DNA of 64,000 nucleotides, taken from NCBI GenBank assembly GCA_002483345.1, contig DLHS01000014.1, positions 72,379 to 136,378 of the forward strand, given 5' to 3'. A model generated the notes under the pieces. That model searched no databases and was not told the origin of the DNA. It worked only from the letters and a program-made list of their open reading frames with translations. Shown here piece by piece: positions 17,043 through 24,782 of this stretch. Within the stretch, counting starts at the first letter, position 1; every line of letters begins with the position of its first letter. The translations under genes and the position numbers were made by a program. Source of the DNA: Bacteroidetes bacterium UBA7662 (GTDB lineage: Bacteria; Bacteroidota; Bacteroidia; UBA7662).

Positions 17043-17073
17043 AGAGCTTCCTTTTTAGGGGGCTCTTTTTTTT
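17043..17073 (+). terminator. Possible terminator
   Basis: AGAGC and GCTCT arms with internal CC/GG pairing, followed by a run of eight T. It lies between the two nested palindromes with no gene directly upstream on this strand; it may end a noncoding transcript. Confidence 0.45.
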
Positions 17074-17094
17074 ACTCGTTAAGGGAAAATTTTA

Positions 17095-17261
17095 AAAAGA
17101 GAAAAGCAAAGATAGGCGGGCTCGCACATGCCCACCGCACTTTCGGACAGTCAAGGTCAAGCCCTACGGGTTTTGAAAAAAATCTCCACCCTTCGGGTAG
17201 TATTTTTTCCAAAAACCTTGACAGCCGAGCCTCACCCGCCTGAAAGACAGCTTTCTCTTTT
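17095..17261. repeat. Nested palindromic element, copy 2 (167 bp)
   Basis: Same architecture as copy 1: outer AAAAGAGAAAAG/CTTTCTCTTTT (one bulge), GGCGGG/CCCGCC (17115 with 17235), GTCAAGG/CCTTGAC (17150 with 17216), then TTTTG-A-run against T-run-CCAAAA, and tip ACCC/GGGT. The central core (17176-17208) differs at one base from that of copy 1, while the outer arms are different sequences that still pair, so the fold is conserved rather than the sequence. Confidence 0.75.
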
Positions 17262-17339
17262 CTTTTTTTCCCTTTTTTCTTTTCTCTTTTGAAAAAATAT
17301 ATGCGAAGCGCAGCGAGCAAAACTTTAATGGCTCACTGT

Positions 17340-17774
17340 ATGAAATCGTTTCGTATCAAAACACACCGACTGGAAACCAGCTACCAACAACCGCACTTCT
17401 TTATTCTCAACAAGGGATTGAACAGCGGAAAACCGCTCAACCGAGCTTGCCCGAATTGCTTTGTTTGCCTCACCGACAACCAAGAGGACAGGGAATTTCT
17501 CTTTTGGCTTTGCTTTGGATTGTGGAGGTCAAAATCCTTTCACTATCTCCTGAAAGGCTCCGTGATTCCATTTGTGACTATTGATGAAATCCGAAAGATG
17601 ATCCGGGAAAGCTCTACCAAAGCAAGCTGCAAAGCTCAGGCATTTCAAAAGGCAATTCAAGCCCTTCAACTACTCGATACCAACGAGCAAAAAATCAAGG
17701 TCACACTAAAGATGATTGATACTGCCAGACAAGCTATATTTTATGACTTGATGAATGAAGCAGGTGCAGGATAG
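17340..17774 (+). CDS. Hypothetical protein, mobile-element type (DUF6943-like)
   Basis: A 144-residue soluble protein from ATG 17340; in-frame starts at 17289 (TTG), 17301 (ATG) and 17328 (ATG) would add up to 17 residues. Features are ILNKGLNSGKPL, a CPNCFVCL cysteine cluster (about 38-45), a central aromatic FWLCFGLWRSKSF and a helical C-terminus. It recalls a family (DUF6943) I associate with Bacteroidota integrative elements, but this is recognition from memory. It sits directly after the nested palindromes and supports the mobile nature of the region. Confidence 0.55.
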   Translation: MKSFRIKTHRLETSYQQPHFFILNKGLNSGKPLNRACPNCFVCLTDNQEDREFLFWLCFGLWRSKSFHYLLKGSVIPFVTIDEIRKMIRESSTKASCKAQAFQKAIQALQLLDTNEQKIKVTLKMIDTARQAIFYDLMNEAGAG

Positions 17775-17952
17775 ATTCCTGCCCTGCCAAAAAAACAGGG
17801 CAACAAAAGCAAAATAAAGCACACCACCGCAACAGCACCCAAGAGAGAACTACCGCCTAATTCTTGAAGTAATTTAGTTGGCGAAGGGCAAATCCATGGT
17901 AAGTCCGTGTCAAGTCCAAGCAAATGTTTAACTCCTTAAAAATCGTAAAGAG

Positions 17953-18594
17953 ATGGGAAAAATTAATCAAGGTATTCTCGGTGGCGTATCAGGCCAAGTA
18001 GGGAATGTAATCGGTGGAACTTGGAAGGGCATCGATTACCTGCGCATCAAACCTTCCAGTGTAGCGAACCCAAGAACAGAAGGTCAGGTTGACCAGCGTT
18101 CGAAATTCTCAACTGTCTTGCAGTTCTTGCAACCAATGACAGATTTCCTGAGAGTCGGTTTCAAGTTGTATGCAAACCGTATGACCCAATTCAATGCGGC
18201 CATGTCTTACAACCTGAACAATGCAGTTACCGGAGCTTATCCAAACTTCATGATTGACTATGCAAGTGCATTGGTTACTCGTGGTAACTTGACAGGTGCA
18301 GCCAACGGTGCAGCTACTTCTCCAAGTGCTGGAAACGTAGAAGCAACCTGGACAGACACCTCAGGAAGCGGAAGTGCTCAGGCAACAGACAAAGCTCTGA
18401 TTGTTCTTTTGAACACTACCCGAGGGGAAGCAGTGTTCACCACTGCCGGACCAGCAAGGTCTGCCGGATCAGCGACCATTCCAGTGCCTTCTGAGTACTC
18501 AGGAGAAGATGTTGAGGTCTTCTTAGGGTTTGTATCAGAAGACGGAACTAAAGTCGCTAACAGCGTTTATTTAGGCTCTGTAACAGTTGCGTAA
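17953..18594 (+). CDS. DUF6266 family protein
   Basis: A 213-residue protein starting MGKINQGILGGVSGQVGNVI, the hallmark N-terminus of DUF6266, followed by a GTWKGIDYLR motif and a C-terminal beta-rich domain (about 110-213). There is no signal peptide or membrane helix. The Gly-rich start and conserved length are typical; the function of the family is unknown to me. It is followed by a strong terminator and is the last gene before the apparent edge of the AT-rich element. Confidence 0.85.
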   Translation: MGKINQGILGGVSGQVGNVIGGTWKGIDYLRIKPSSVANPRTEGQVDQRSKFSTVLQFLQPMTDFLRVGFKLYANRMTQFNAAMSYNLNNAVTGAYPNFMIDYASALVTRGNLTGAANGAATSPSAGNVEATWTDTSGSGSAQATDKALIVLLNTTRGEAVFTTAGPARSAGSATIPVPSEYSGEDVEVFLGFVSEDGTKVANSVYLGSVTVA

Positions 18595-18614
18595 AGCGAT
18601 TGGTGTTTTCCTTG

Positions 18615-18646
18615 AAAACCGCTTCCTTTGTGGAGCGGTTTTTTTA
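18615..18646 (+). terminator. Rho-independent terminator after the DUF6266 gene
   Basis: AAAACCGCT and AGCGGTTTT perfect 9-bp arms, a 10-base loop, and T-run continuing to 18645. It is 20 bases downstream of the stop codon. Confidence 0.85.
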
Positions 18647-18677
18647 TGCCCATACCTCTCGATTTTTCCTTTATTAT

Positions 18678-18707
18678 CGCTTAGTTTGACATTCCTAAGC
18701 GTTTTTT
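18678..18707 (+). terminator. Second stem-loop with T-run at the element edge
   Basis: CGCTTAG and CTAAGCG perfect 7-bp arms with a 10-base loop, followed by six T. It could be a second terminator insulating the element or part of a recombination site. Confidence 0.55.
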
Positions 18708-18739
18708 GTTGCTAATACGTTTCTACCATTTTAGCAACA
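18707..18739. repeat. Perfect 9-bp inverted repeat at the element edge
   Basis: TGTTGCTAA and TTAGCAACA separated by 15 bases, immediately after the preceding stem-loop. Together with 18862-18889 it lies in the gene-free stretch where base composition changes, so an attachment-site role is conceivable but unproven. Confidence 0.5.
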
Positions 18740-18861
18740 CATTGAAATACAGTAAGTTAAAAGCGTTTCAAATATTTTGTATCGGGAAGTGAAAACAGGA
18801 ATTAATGCCAGCTACCTAAAAGCAGCCTTTTCCTCCATATGGAAGACAGCTTAAATGGACT

Positions 18862-18889
18862 GAAAATCATCATATTATGTATGATTTTC
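18862..18889. repeat. Perfect 9-bp inverted repeat downstream of the reductase
   Basis: GAAAATCAT and ATGATTTTC with a 10-base spacer, 52 bases beyond the minus-strand reductase stop. No T-run follows on the minus strand. The rest of 18740-18940 shows no gene or other signal. Confidence 0.45.
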
Positions 18890-18940
18890 GATTTATTTAG
18901 ATAAAATCTGATAAACTTTTCTGCTTCCGGTCATCAGCCA

Positions 18941-20791
18941 CTACACCAAAGCACAGGCACCTCCGGCACAGGCGGCTTCCGCCGTATGTTCGGTAGTATC
19001 ATCGTCTTCATAAACCTGACTCAGATCCAGGGCATGCAGCCGGCGAATCAGGTCTGTATAATCCGCTGCCGTTATATCGGTAAAGGGAGCCTGCCTGTAA
19101 TTGCCGTTATCAAAAGGAAGCACACTCAATCCGTTGTAAGAGGCTTTGTTAGCCCACATCCACTGCCCGACCGCTGCCCATTCGCCGTTTTTGATCGAAA
19201 TGGTGGCCGAAACATTGTTGGTATTGCTGCCACTGCGGTAACCGGGCCTGACCCATTCAGTATTAAACTTCCGGATACGCTCCAACAAACCAAGGGCACT
19301 TTCGTCGCGCAGTATACTGCCTTCAGGAGCCGACTGGGGTATGCAGATGATGGCTTGTTTGGGGTTCAGCAAATCATCTTCCAGCAATTCCGGATGGTTA
19401 TTGCTCAGGAATCGGTACAACGCCTCATCTTTTCCGATGCGGATGCGCCTTATGTAAAAATCGTTGTGCCAGGCATGTATGCCCGAAGAGGTGCCGAGTA
19501 CCAGCGAACTGGTACCGGAGGGTTTGATGGTGGTACACCGGGCTGCAGGCTCAATGCTTATGAGTGCGGCTACTCTTTCGTTTTCCGCTTTTACATTTTC
19601 CGCGGCTTCGGTAAGATTGAGTCCTAACACCCGCCCGCTAGCTATTCCTGTCATGCCAACACCTATCAGGGCGTCTTTTTCCGAATGGCGTTTCCATATC
19701 TCCCGGAGATAGTGGAAATCGGTAAAACCTGCCTGCAGAGTCCCGAAAAAGGCTGCCGCCCTCGCCCGTTTGTTCAGATCTGCCTGATCCGCCACGTCCG
19801 ACACATTTATCTCACACAAATTGCAGAACTGGAAGGGGCGAAGGGCGATTTCGCAGCACGGATTGGTACCCCATTCAATGTCGTTGGTGAAATAGAACCC
19901 GGGTTCACCAGATCCGCTTAACTCTATTTTCTGCCACAGCCCGAAAAATTCAGCCTCTCTGATGCGGTCACGTTGTATGACCACCGAGTTGTTGGCACGA
20001 CCCCGCTGTTCATTCAGCTCCCACCAGGCACCATACTTACAACTCAGCATTTCCTCATCGTCGAAAGAGAAGAGCGAGATCATAGCTGACCGTCGGATAC
20101 CACCTGCCAGCACCGCATTGGCAATGTGGCACATCATATCATGGCACTCAAGCGGACTCAGTTGCTCACCGTCTTTTTTACGGTCGAGTAAGGCACTCAG
20201 GTGCGCTACACAAATTTTGAGCGGCTCCGGTCCGGGCGCTTTACCACCCGCTGTCACCAGCCGTGTGCCTTTCGGCCGGATGTCAGAATAATCGAAATCG
20301 GGCATGCTGCTGCTCAACCCAAAATAGGCCTTTAGCAGTACCTTGATACAATCAGCCCAGCCTTCCAGGCTGTCACCGACCAGAAATCGCCTCCTTTTGT
20401 GCGATTTCCTTATTTCCGGCAATTTAGCGACATGGTGGAATTGAACCGAATAACCAACCCCTGTACCGCCCAGCAACAGAAACATCGCTTCACTGAAAGC
20501 CCGTATATCATCAACCGGCATATAGGCACAGTTGTAAATCCGGCTGTGGTTCCGCTGAATGGCGGGCCCGGCGAACTGCATGGCCCGCATCGATGGCAGT
20601 ATCTTTTTCGACTCAATCATGGGCATCCAGGCAGCAATTTCGTTTTCCATATCCGGGTACTGGTCAGACAGCATCTGTCCGTAACGGGCGCATATTTCAG
20701 GCCATAACTCCCGCCGGTGTTTATCCGGACGGTAGCGGGCATATTTCATATGAACAATAAGATCGCTGAGGATGGCCTGATCGGTTTGCAT
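18941..20791 (-). CDS. nrdJ: Class II (cobalamin-dependent) ribonucleotide reductase
   Basis: A 616-residue protein of the monomeric adenosylcobalamin-dependent type. It shows SMRAMQFAG and the glycine-rich GGTGVGYSVQFH, the active-site stretch NPCCEIALRPF then CNLCEIN (thiyl-radical Cys and catalytic Glu region), and a C-terminal redox pair in ACAGGACALV for re-reduction. It makes deoxyribonucleotides without oxygen, which suits a cell living in anoxic or fluctuating conditions next to denitrification genes. It is shorter than the classical Lactobacillus enzyme (739 residues). It is divergent from the Crp/Fnr gene; I see no cobalamin riboswitch in the gap. Confidence 0.85.
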   Translation of the reverse strand: MQTDQAILSDLIVHMKYARYRPDKHRRELWPEICARYGQMLSDQYPDMENEIAAWMPMIESKKILPSMRAMQFAGPAIQRNHSRIYNCAYMPVDDIRAFSEAMFLLLGGTGVGYSVQFHHVAKLPEIRKSHKRRRFLVGDSLEGWADCIKVLLKAYFGLSSSMPDFDYSDIRPKGTRLVTAGGKAPGPEPLKICVAHLSALLDRKKDGEQLSPLECHDMMCHIANAVLAGGIRRSAMISLFSFDDEEMLSCKYGAWWELNEQRGRANNSVVIQRDRIREAEFFGLWQKIELSGSGEPGFYFTNDIEWGTNPCCEIALRPFQFCNLCEINVSDVADQADLNKRARAAAFFGTLQAGFTDFHYLREIWKRHSEKDALIGVGMTGIASGRVLGLNLTEAAENVKAENERVAALISIEPAARCTTIKPSGTSSLVLGTSSGIHAWHNDFYIRRIRIGKDEALYRFLSNNHPELLEDDLLNPKQAIICIPQSAPEGSILRDESALGLLERIRKFNTEWVRPGYRSGSNTNNVSATISIKNGEWAAVGQWMWANKASYNGLSVLPFDNGNYRQAPFTDITAADYTDLIRRLHALDLSQVYEDDDTTEHTAEAACAGGACALV

Positions 20792-21090
20792 GGCAGATAG
20801 GGTTTGTTGCTAAGTTATTTTGGGGTCAGGAGTGCTGTTTTTGACACCCTCGAACCTAAACATAAACCTATAACAGATTTTAGTATCTAATAATCTAAAT
20901 AATCAACATTTGCATAAAAAATATCCACTTTTGTACGCCGGTATCCGGAAAAGCCGGTACCGCACGGGCCTTTGATAATGTCATGTTTAAGACGAGAAAT
21001 CTTACTTTTTAGTATGGCAGAAACTTATTCCCGCTTATGTTTTTCTTCAATTTTAGTTTGCAGAAACCGATGTATTTATGTTTATTTTTA
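20792..21090. other. Intergenic region between nrdJ and the Crp/Fnr gene
   Basis: Divergent promoter region, AT-rich around 20870-20925. It contains a GCCGG-rich patch (20936-20962). I found no TGAT-N4-ATCA box, no B12-box-like riboswitch core and no RNA gene. Confidence 0.5.
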
Positions 21091-21726
21091 ATGGAATCAA
21101 CCCAGCTACTTATGGAGGCTCCTGAGGAAGCAAAAACGATAAATCCCGATCTTCTCCGTGTTTACGGAGCTACTTCCCTGAAATTACAGAAGGGTGAAAT
21201 CGTGTTTTTTGAGGGAAATACCGCCCGGAACTATTATCAGCTTGTTTCAGGCGCTGTACGGATGTACAATCAAAGCAATGACGGCAAGGAGTTTACCCAG
21301 GGAATATTTTTTGCCGGGGAAAGTTTCGGAGAACCACCGCTTTTTTTGAACGAACCGTATCCTGCATCTGCGCAGGCTTGCCAGGATAGCATATTGCTGA
21401 AACTCAGTAAGACGAAATTTATGGGCTTGTTGGCCGAGCATCCTGTCAATCAGATGAAGATGTTACAGATATTGTCCAGGCGTACTTACAACAAGTCTCT
21501 ATCTGCCAAAAATAACTCCATTTATGCACCAGAAACACGCATCCTGCGGTTTCTCACGCAATACAAAAAAGACAGCGCAGCTTTATGTGAACGGCTGCAT
21601 ATTCCCTTCACACGCCAGGAAATAGCCAATTTTACCGATTTGCGGGTGGAAACGGTTATCCGGGCACTCAGCCGTTTGAAAGAAGCAGGGAAAGTAGAGA
21701 TCAAAGACCGTAAACTGTACCTATGA
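21091..21726 (+). CDS. Crp/Fnr-family transcriptional regulator
   Basis: A 211-residue regulator from ATG 21091; open frame reaches 21037 but that start adds an unlikely hydrophobic leader. Residues 20-135 form the cyclic-nucleotide-binding-type beta-roll (KLQKGEIVFFEGNTARNYYQLVSG starts it), and the C-terminus is an HTH with FTRQEIANFTDLRVETVIRALSRL. There is no N-terminal Cys cluster, so it is not an oxygen-sensing FNR; a heme- or NO-sensing DNR/NnrR-like role is plausible. The palindrome at 30140 before the N2O operon has the TGAT-ATCA form such proteins bind. The stop overlaps the next gene by 4 bases. Confidence 0.85.
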   Translation: MESTQLLMEAPEEAKTINPDLLRVYGATSLKLQKGEIVFFEGNTARNYYQLVSGAVRMYNQSNDGKEFTQGIFFAGESFGEPPLFLNEPYPASAQACQDSILLKLSKTKFMGLLAEHPVNQMKMLQILSRRTYNKSLSAKNNSIYAPETRILRFLTQYKKDSAALCERLHIPFTRQEIANFTDLRVETVIRALSRLKEAGKVEIKDRKLYL

Positions 21727-22946
21727 AGGTGGGCTTTAATACTGCGCATTGGCTCAGTTGGTCGTTTTTTAATCTTTTACTGGTTGCCGCGCTTGGCCTG
21801 GTGATGCGCATGAAAGTATTGTTTGAAATGCCCTGGGTGAACCAGAAACACCTGCAACTGGCACATGCCCAGTTTGCCTTTCAGGCGTGGATAAGTCAGC
21901 TTCTGCTCGTACTACTCATCAGCCGGCTGGCAACTGAACTGTCCCCGGTAAAGGCAAAAATGTTCAACAGGCTTTTGGGGGGGCATCAACTGCTCAGTCT
22001 TCTGCTTTTGGCGACCTTATTGGTAAGCGGCATGGGCTTGCCCGGGTTTTTGCTGCCATTGCTGATTTATGTGCTGCAGGCAATACTGATCGCGCAGTTG
22101 TACCGGCTTTACCGCCAACAGCCGGGACTCAGGGTAGCTGCCAACTGGCTGGGCTGGGGGTTTACATTTTTGGTGTTTTCCTGGTTGGCATCCCTGTGTC
22201 TGGCGGGCTTTTATATGCTGGGCAAAATGAACCTTAACAATTACCTCGCTTGGCACTATACTTACCTGCATTTCCTGTACAACGGCTGGTTTTTCTTTGC
22301 GGCAATAACACTCGTCATGCAAAGCCTGGGAGACAGGGTAAATCTCTTTGCTCATGACAAGACAGTCAGGTGGGCGATAGTTGCTGCCACCCTTATTGGG
22401 GTGACTTTGTCGCTGTTATGGCTGAATCTGCCACGCTGGGTCGAAATGCTGGCAGGTTTGATGGCAATTATTCAGCTGGTTGCGTGGCTCATTTTTGTGC
22501 GGCAGACAGGCAGGCCATTTTTCGGATTGACAGAACTGAAACCCTATCGCTGGCTGGTGCTTCTGGCAGTCATTGCCTGGACCATTAAGCAACTTCTTCA
22601 GCCCGCCCTGATCTCAGATACGGTTGCCGGCTGGGCCTATGGTTTCCGACCCATCATCATCGCATATCTGCATCTGGTTTTATTGGGTGTTTTCAGCCTC
22701 TTTCTGCTTTTCTACAGCCATACGTTTTCAGCTTTGTCTCAAAAGAAAAGCAGCATGCTTTGGGTGAAGATATTTGCGGCAACCGTGGTGCTGAACGAAC
22801 TGCTGCTGGCAGGGCAGGGGGTGACAGCTATCCGCTATGTTTTGGTGCCTGGCATTGATCGGGGCCTGCTGGTTGCTGCCTTGCTTTTGTTCGGGTCGGC
22901 CCTGATGATCTGGCTGAACAGTCGTACTAAAGCTTCTGCTGCATAA
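21723..22946 (+). CDS. Polytopic membrane protein, paralogue A of a His-motif pair
   Basis: A 407-residue protein with about 12 predicted membrane helices, translationally coupled to the Crp/Fnr gene. Conserved-looking histidines lie in helix ends: LQLAHAQFAFQAW (about 47-59), YLHFLYNGWFFF (about 181-192) and IIIAYLHLVLLGVF (about 311-324). These three motifs align with those of the protein at 34235-35425. The pattern recalls NnrS or heme-copper-oxidase-like heme-binding membrane proteins, but I cannot name the family. Context points to NO or N2O metabolism. Its 3' end overlaps the truncated hemoglobin gene on the other strand by 20 bases. Confidence 0.7.
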   Translation: MKVGFNTAHWLSWSFFNLLLVAALGLVMRMKVLFEMPWVNQKHLQLAHAQFAFQAWISQLLLVLLISRLATELSPVKAKMFNRLLGGHQLLSLLLLATLLVSGMGLPGFLLPLLIYVLQAILIAQLYRLYRQQPGLRVAANWLGWGFTFLVFSWLASLCLAGFYMLGKMNLNNYLAWHYTYLHFLYNGWFFFAAITLVMQSLGDRVNLFAHDKTVRWAIVAATLIGVTLSLLWLNLPRWVEMLAGLMAIIQLVAWLIFVRQTGRPFFGLTELKPYRWLVLLAVIAWTIKQLLQPALISDTVAGWAYGFRPIIIAYLHLVLLGVFSLFLLFYSHTFSALSQKKSSMLWVKIFAATVVLNELLLAGQGVTAIRYVLVPGIDRGLLVAALLLFGSALMIWLNSRTKASAA

Positions 22947-23292
22947 AAAAGGCAATATTGGAAGCCCTTGCAATGATGTTTTCAGCGTTGGGCCCCTCGA
23001 AAAGTTCCCGAACGGTTTCTTCCCAGTGTTTTAACCAGCGGTCAAAAGCTGCTTTGGTAAGCGGGTGCTGTTGGTGGATATGCTGGTGCACTATCATAGG
23101 ATTACCCCTGTATCCGCCAGTGTGAAAAAGGACATTGCTCCAGAAAGTATACATCCTGGGCAGGTGCTTGTCCCAGTTTTCACCTATCCACTTCCGGAAA
23201 ACCGGAGCCAGCAACGCATCTTTCCTCACATGGGTGTAAAAACTGTTGACCAGTAGTTTGATGTCGTCTTCCGACTGTATATCCTGCTTCAT
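22927..23292 (-). CDS. Group III truncated hemoglobin
   Basis: A 121-residue globin. It has the short-helix form of group III: VNSFYTHVRKDALLAPVF at the start, FWSNVLFHTGGYRGNP, and the heme-proximal region HQHIHQQHPLTKAAFDRW, ending WEETVRELFEG. It could bind NO or oxygen and protect the copper enzyme NosZ or remove NO. It is the last gene of the nos operon, 5 bases downstream of nosY, and converges with the membrane protein gene, overlapping its 3' end. Confidence 0.88.
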   Translation of the reverse strand: MKQDIQSEDDIKLLVNSFYTHVRKDALLAPVFRKWIGENWDKHLPRMYTFWSNVLFHTGGYRGNPMIVHQHIHQQHPLTKAAFDRWLKHWEETVRELFEGPNAENIIARASNIAFFMQQKL

Positions 23293-23297
23293 GGCTG

Positions 23298-24065
23298 TTA
23301 CAGGTCCTTTTTGTTGAAGATGCGATTGGCTACTGCAATGGGCCAGACAGCCCAGATGAGCAGGGCAGAGAGGGAGAAAAGAATACCCTGGTAGCTGCCG
23401 AAAAAGTTACGGAAGAAAGCACCTGTATAACCCATCAGAGCAGAGATGTCCATTTGCAGCATCATGACGATGCGCGCCAGATCGATGGGATTCAGACTGA
23501 CTAATATCAGGGTTGGCTGATCCAGGGGATAATCGCTGAAACTGTAAAGCAGCCAAAGCACAAAAGCATCGTATATCAGCGAGAAATAGAACCAGAACAG
23601 AAGGGCTATGCCGATGGCACGAGCCTTGTCGCGGGTAAGCACCGAAGCCAGGAAAGCCAGGGATACAAACACGATGGTTAGTAAAAAACCGGTGCCAACG
23701 AGTATCAGACTACCGCCCCCTGCGCCAAACAGCAGCATAGGGACGCCAATGCCAACCATAAAAGCGAGTCCGAGCGAAAGGGCTGTAGCAAAAAATTCCG
23801 CAAAAAGCACCCTGCTGCGGGGGACCGGCTGCGAAAGCATTAGTTCAATGAATTCATAAGAGTTATGAAAGTGAATGGTGCTGAAAACGATGCTCACCAG
23901 GGGTACGACCATCAGTAAGATGTTGAGTAAACTCAGCATCACCTTGCCGGGGTCACCATCAATCTGATACAACCCAACGGTGCTGAGAAAAAGCAGCAGG
24001 GTGTAGAAAAGGGTAAAACGCGACCGGAGCAGGTCAAGCAGTATGTAACGGATTATTTTCAGCAT
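23298..24065 (-). CDS. nosY: NosY, ABC transporter permease for NosZ maturation
   Basis: A 255-residue membrane protein with six hydrophobic helices and the NosY-type pattern (PLVSIVFSTIHFHNSYEFIE; LSQPVPRSRVLFAEF). It pairs with NosF, 3 bases upstream, and receives periplasmic NosD to supply sulfur or a related precursor for the CuZ cluster of nitrous-oxide reductase. Order nosD-nosF-nosY is the standard one. Confidence 0.9.
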   Translation of the reverse strand: MLKIIRYILLDLLRSRFTLFYTLLLFLSTVGLYQIDGDPGKVMLSLLNILLMVVPLVSIVFSTIHFHNSYEFIELMLSQPVPRSRVLFAEFFATALSLGLAFMVGIGVPMLLFGAGGGSLILVGTGFLLTIVFVSLAFLASVLTRDKARAIGIALLFWFYFSLIYDAFVLWLLYSFSDYPLDQPTLILVSLNPIDLARIVMMLQMDISALMGYTGAFFRNFFGSYQGILFSLSALLIWAVWPIAVANRIFNKKDL

Positions 24066-24068
24066 GGG

Positions 24069-24782
24069 TCAGGAATTAACAGAATCGGACATCAGTTTGG
24101 CAATGGCCCTTCCGAGACGCTCTTCGCCGGTTTCAGCCTTCAGTTTCTGGATGGAATCGTTGTAGAGCAGCTTGCCTTCGTACAAGTAGACCATTTCTGA
24201 TGCGATGTGATCTAAATCGCTCATGATGTGCGAACTGATGAGGATGAGTTTACCAGCCTCCTTTTCAAGTTGAATTTTGTCTTTAAGCAATTCTACCGAT
24301 AGCGGGTCAAGTCCGGCTGTAGGTTCGTCGAGTATAAGCACATCGGGTTTAAACATGAAGGCCAGAACGGCGCTTACTTTTTGACGGGTACCGCCGGAAA
24401 GGGTGTGCATACGCTTGTTCAGTAGTTGATCAAACCGGAAAGCTTTGTAAAGATGGTCATCGAAGGCTCCGTGGTATTGCCTTATATCCTGCACCATGTT
24501 GAGTAACTGCCCAATACGGATATTTTCAGGATAATGACCGATTTGTGGCATATAACCGATCTTATCCCGGTATTGCCAGTGTTTGCTGATATTCTCCCCA
24601 TCCATGTGAATAGTACCGCTGTCAGGCAGCACAAGGCCAAGTATACTTTTGATGAAAGTGGTTTTACCCGAACCGTTCGGACCGATCAGGGCATAGGAGC
24701 AGCCAGCCTGCAGTTCAAGGCTAAGCGCGTCGAGCGCCTGGAGTTTGCCGAAACGTTTGCTGAGTTGGTTAACGGAGATCAT
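24069..24782 (-). CDS. nosF: NosF, ABC transporter ATPase
   Basis: A 237-residue ATPase with Walker A GPNGSGKTTF (about 34-43), Q-loop, signature LSGGTRQKV (about 129-137), Walker B VLILDEPTAGLDPLS (about 147-161) and switch His in SSHIMSDLDH. It energises the NosDFY complex. Its start overlaps the nosD 3' end by 14 bases, implying coupled translation. Confidence 0.95.
   Translation of the reverse strand: MISVNQLSKRFGKLQALDALSLELQAGCSYALIGPNGSGKTTFIKSILGLVLPDSGTIHMDGENISKHWQYRDKIGYMPQIGHYPENIRIGQLLNMVQDIRQYHGAFDDHLYKAFRFDQLLNKRMHTLSGGTRQKVSAVLAFMFKPDVLILDEPTAGLDPLSVELLKDKIQLEKEAGKLILISSHIMSDLDHIASEMVYLYEGKLLYNDSIQKLKAETGEERLGRAIAKLMSDSVNS

Noticed and set aside
14736..17261. Repeats of the spacers as a CRISPR array
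   Set aside because: Repeat units are palindromes of varied length without regular spacers, and no cas gene is present.
16713..17320. Short open frames on both strands across the nested palindromes
   Set aside because: Palindromic sequence opens mirrored frames on both strands; the products have no start context or motif.
18986..20707. Plus-strand open frames opposite the ribonucleotide reductase
   Set aside because: They are antisense shadows of a well-supported gene and lack any recognisable domain.
20792..21090. Cobalamin riboswitch upstream of the B12-dependent reductase
   Set aside because: No B12-box-like core or suitable stem set was seen in the gap.
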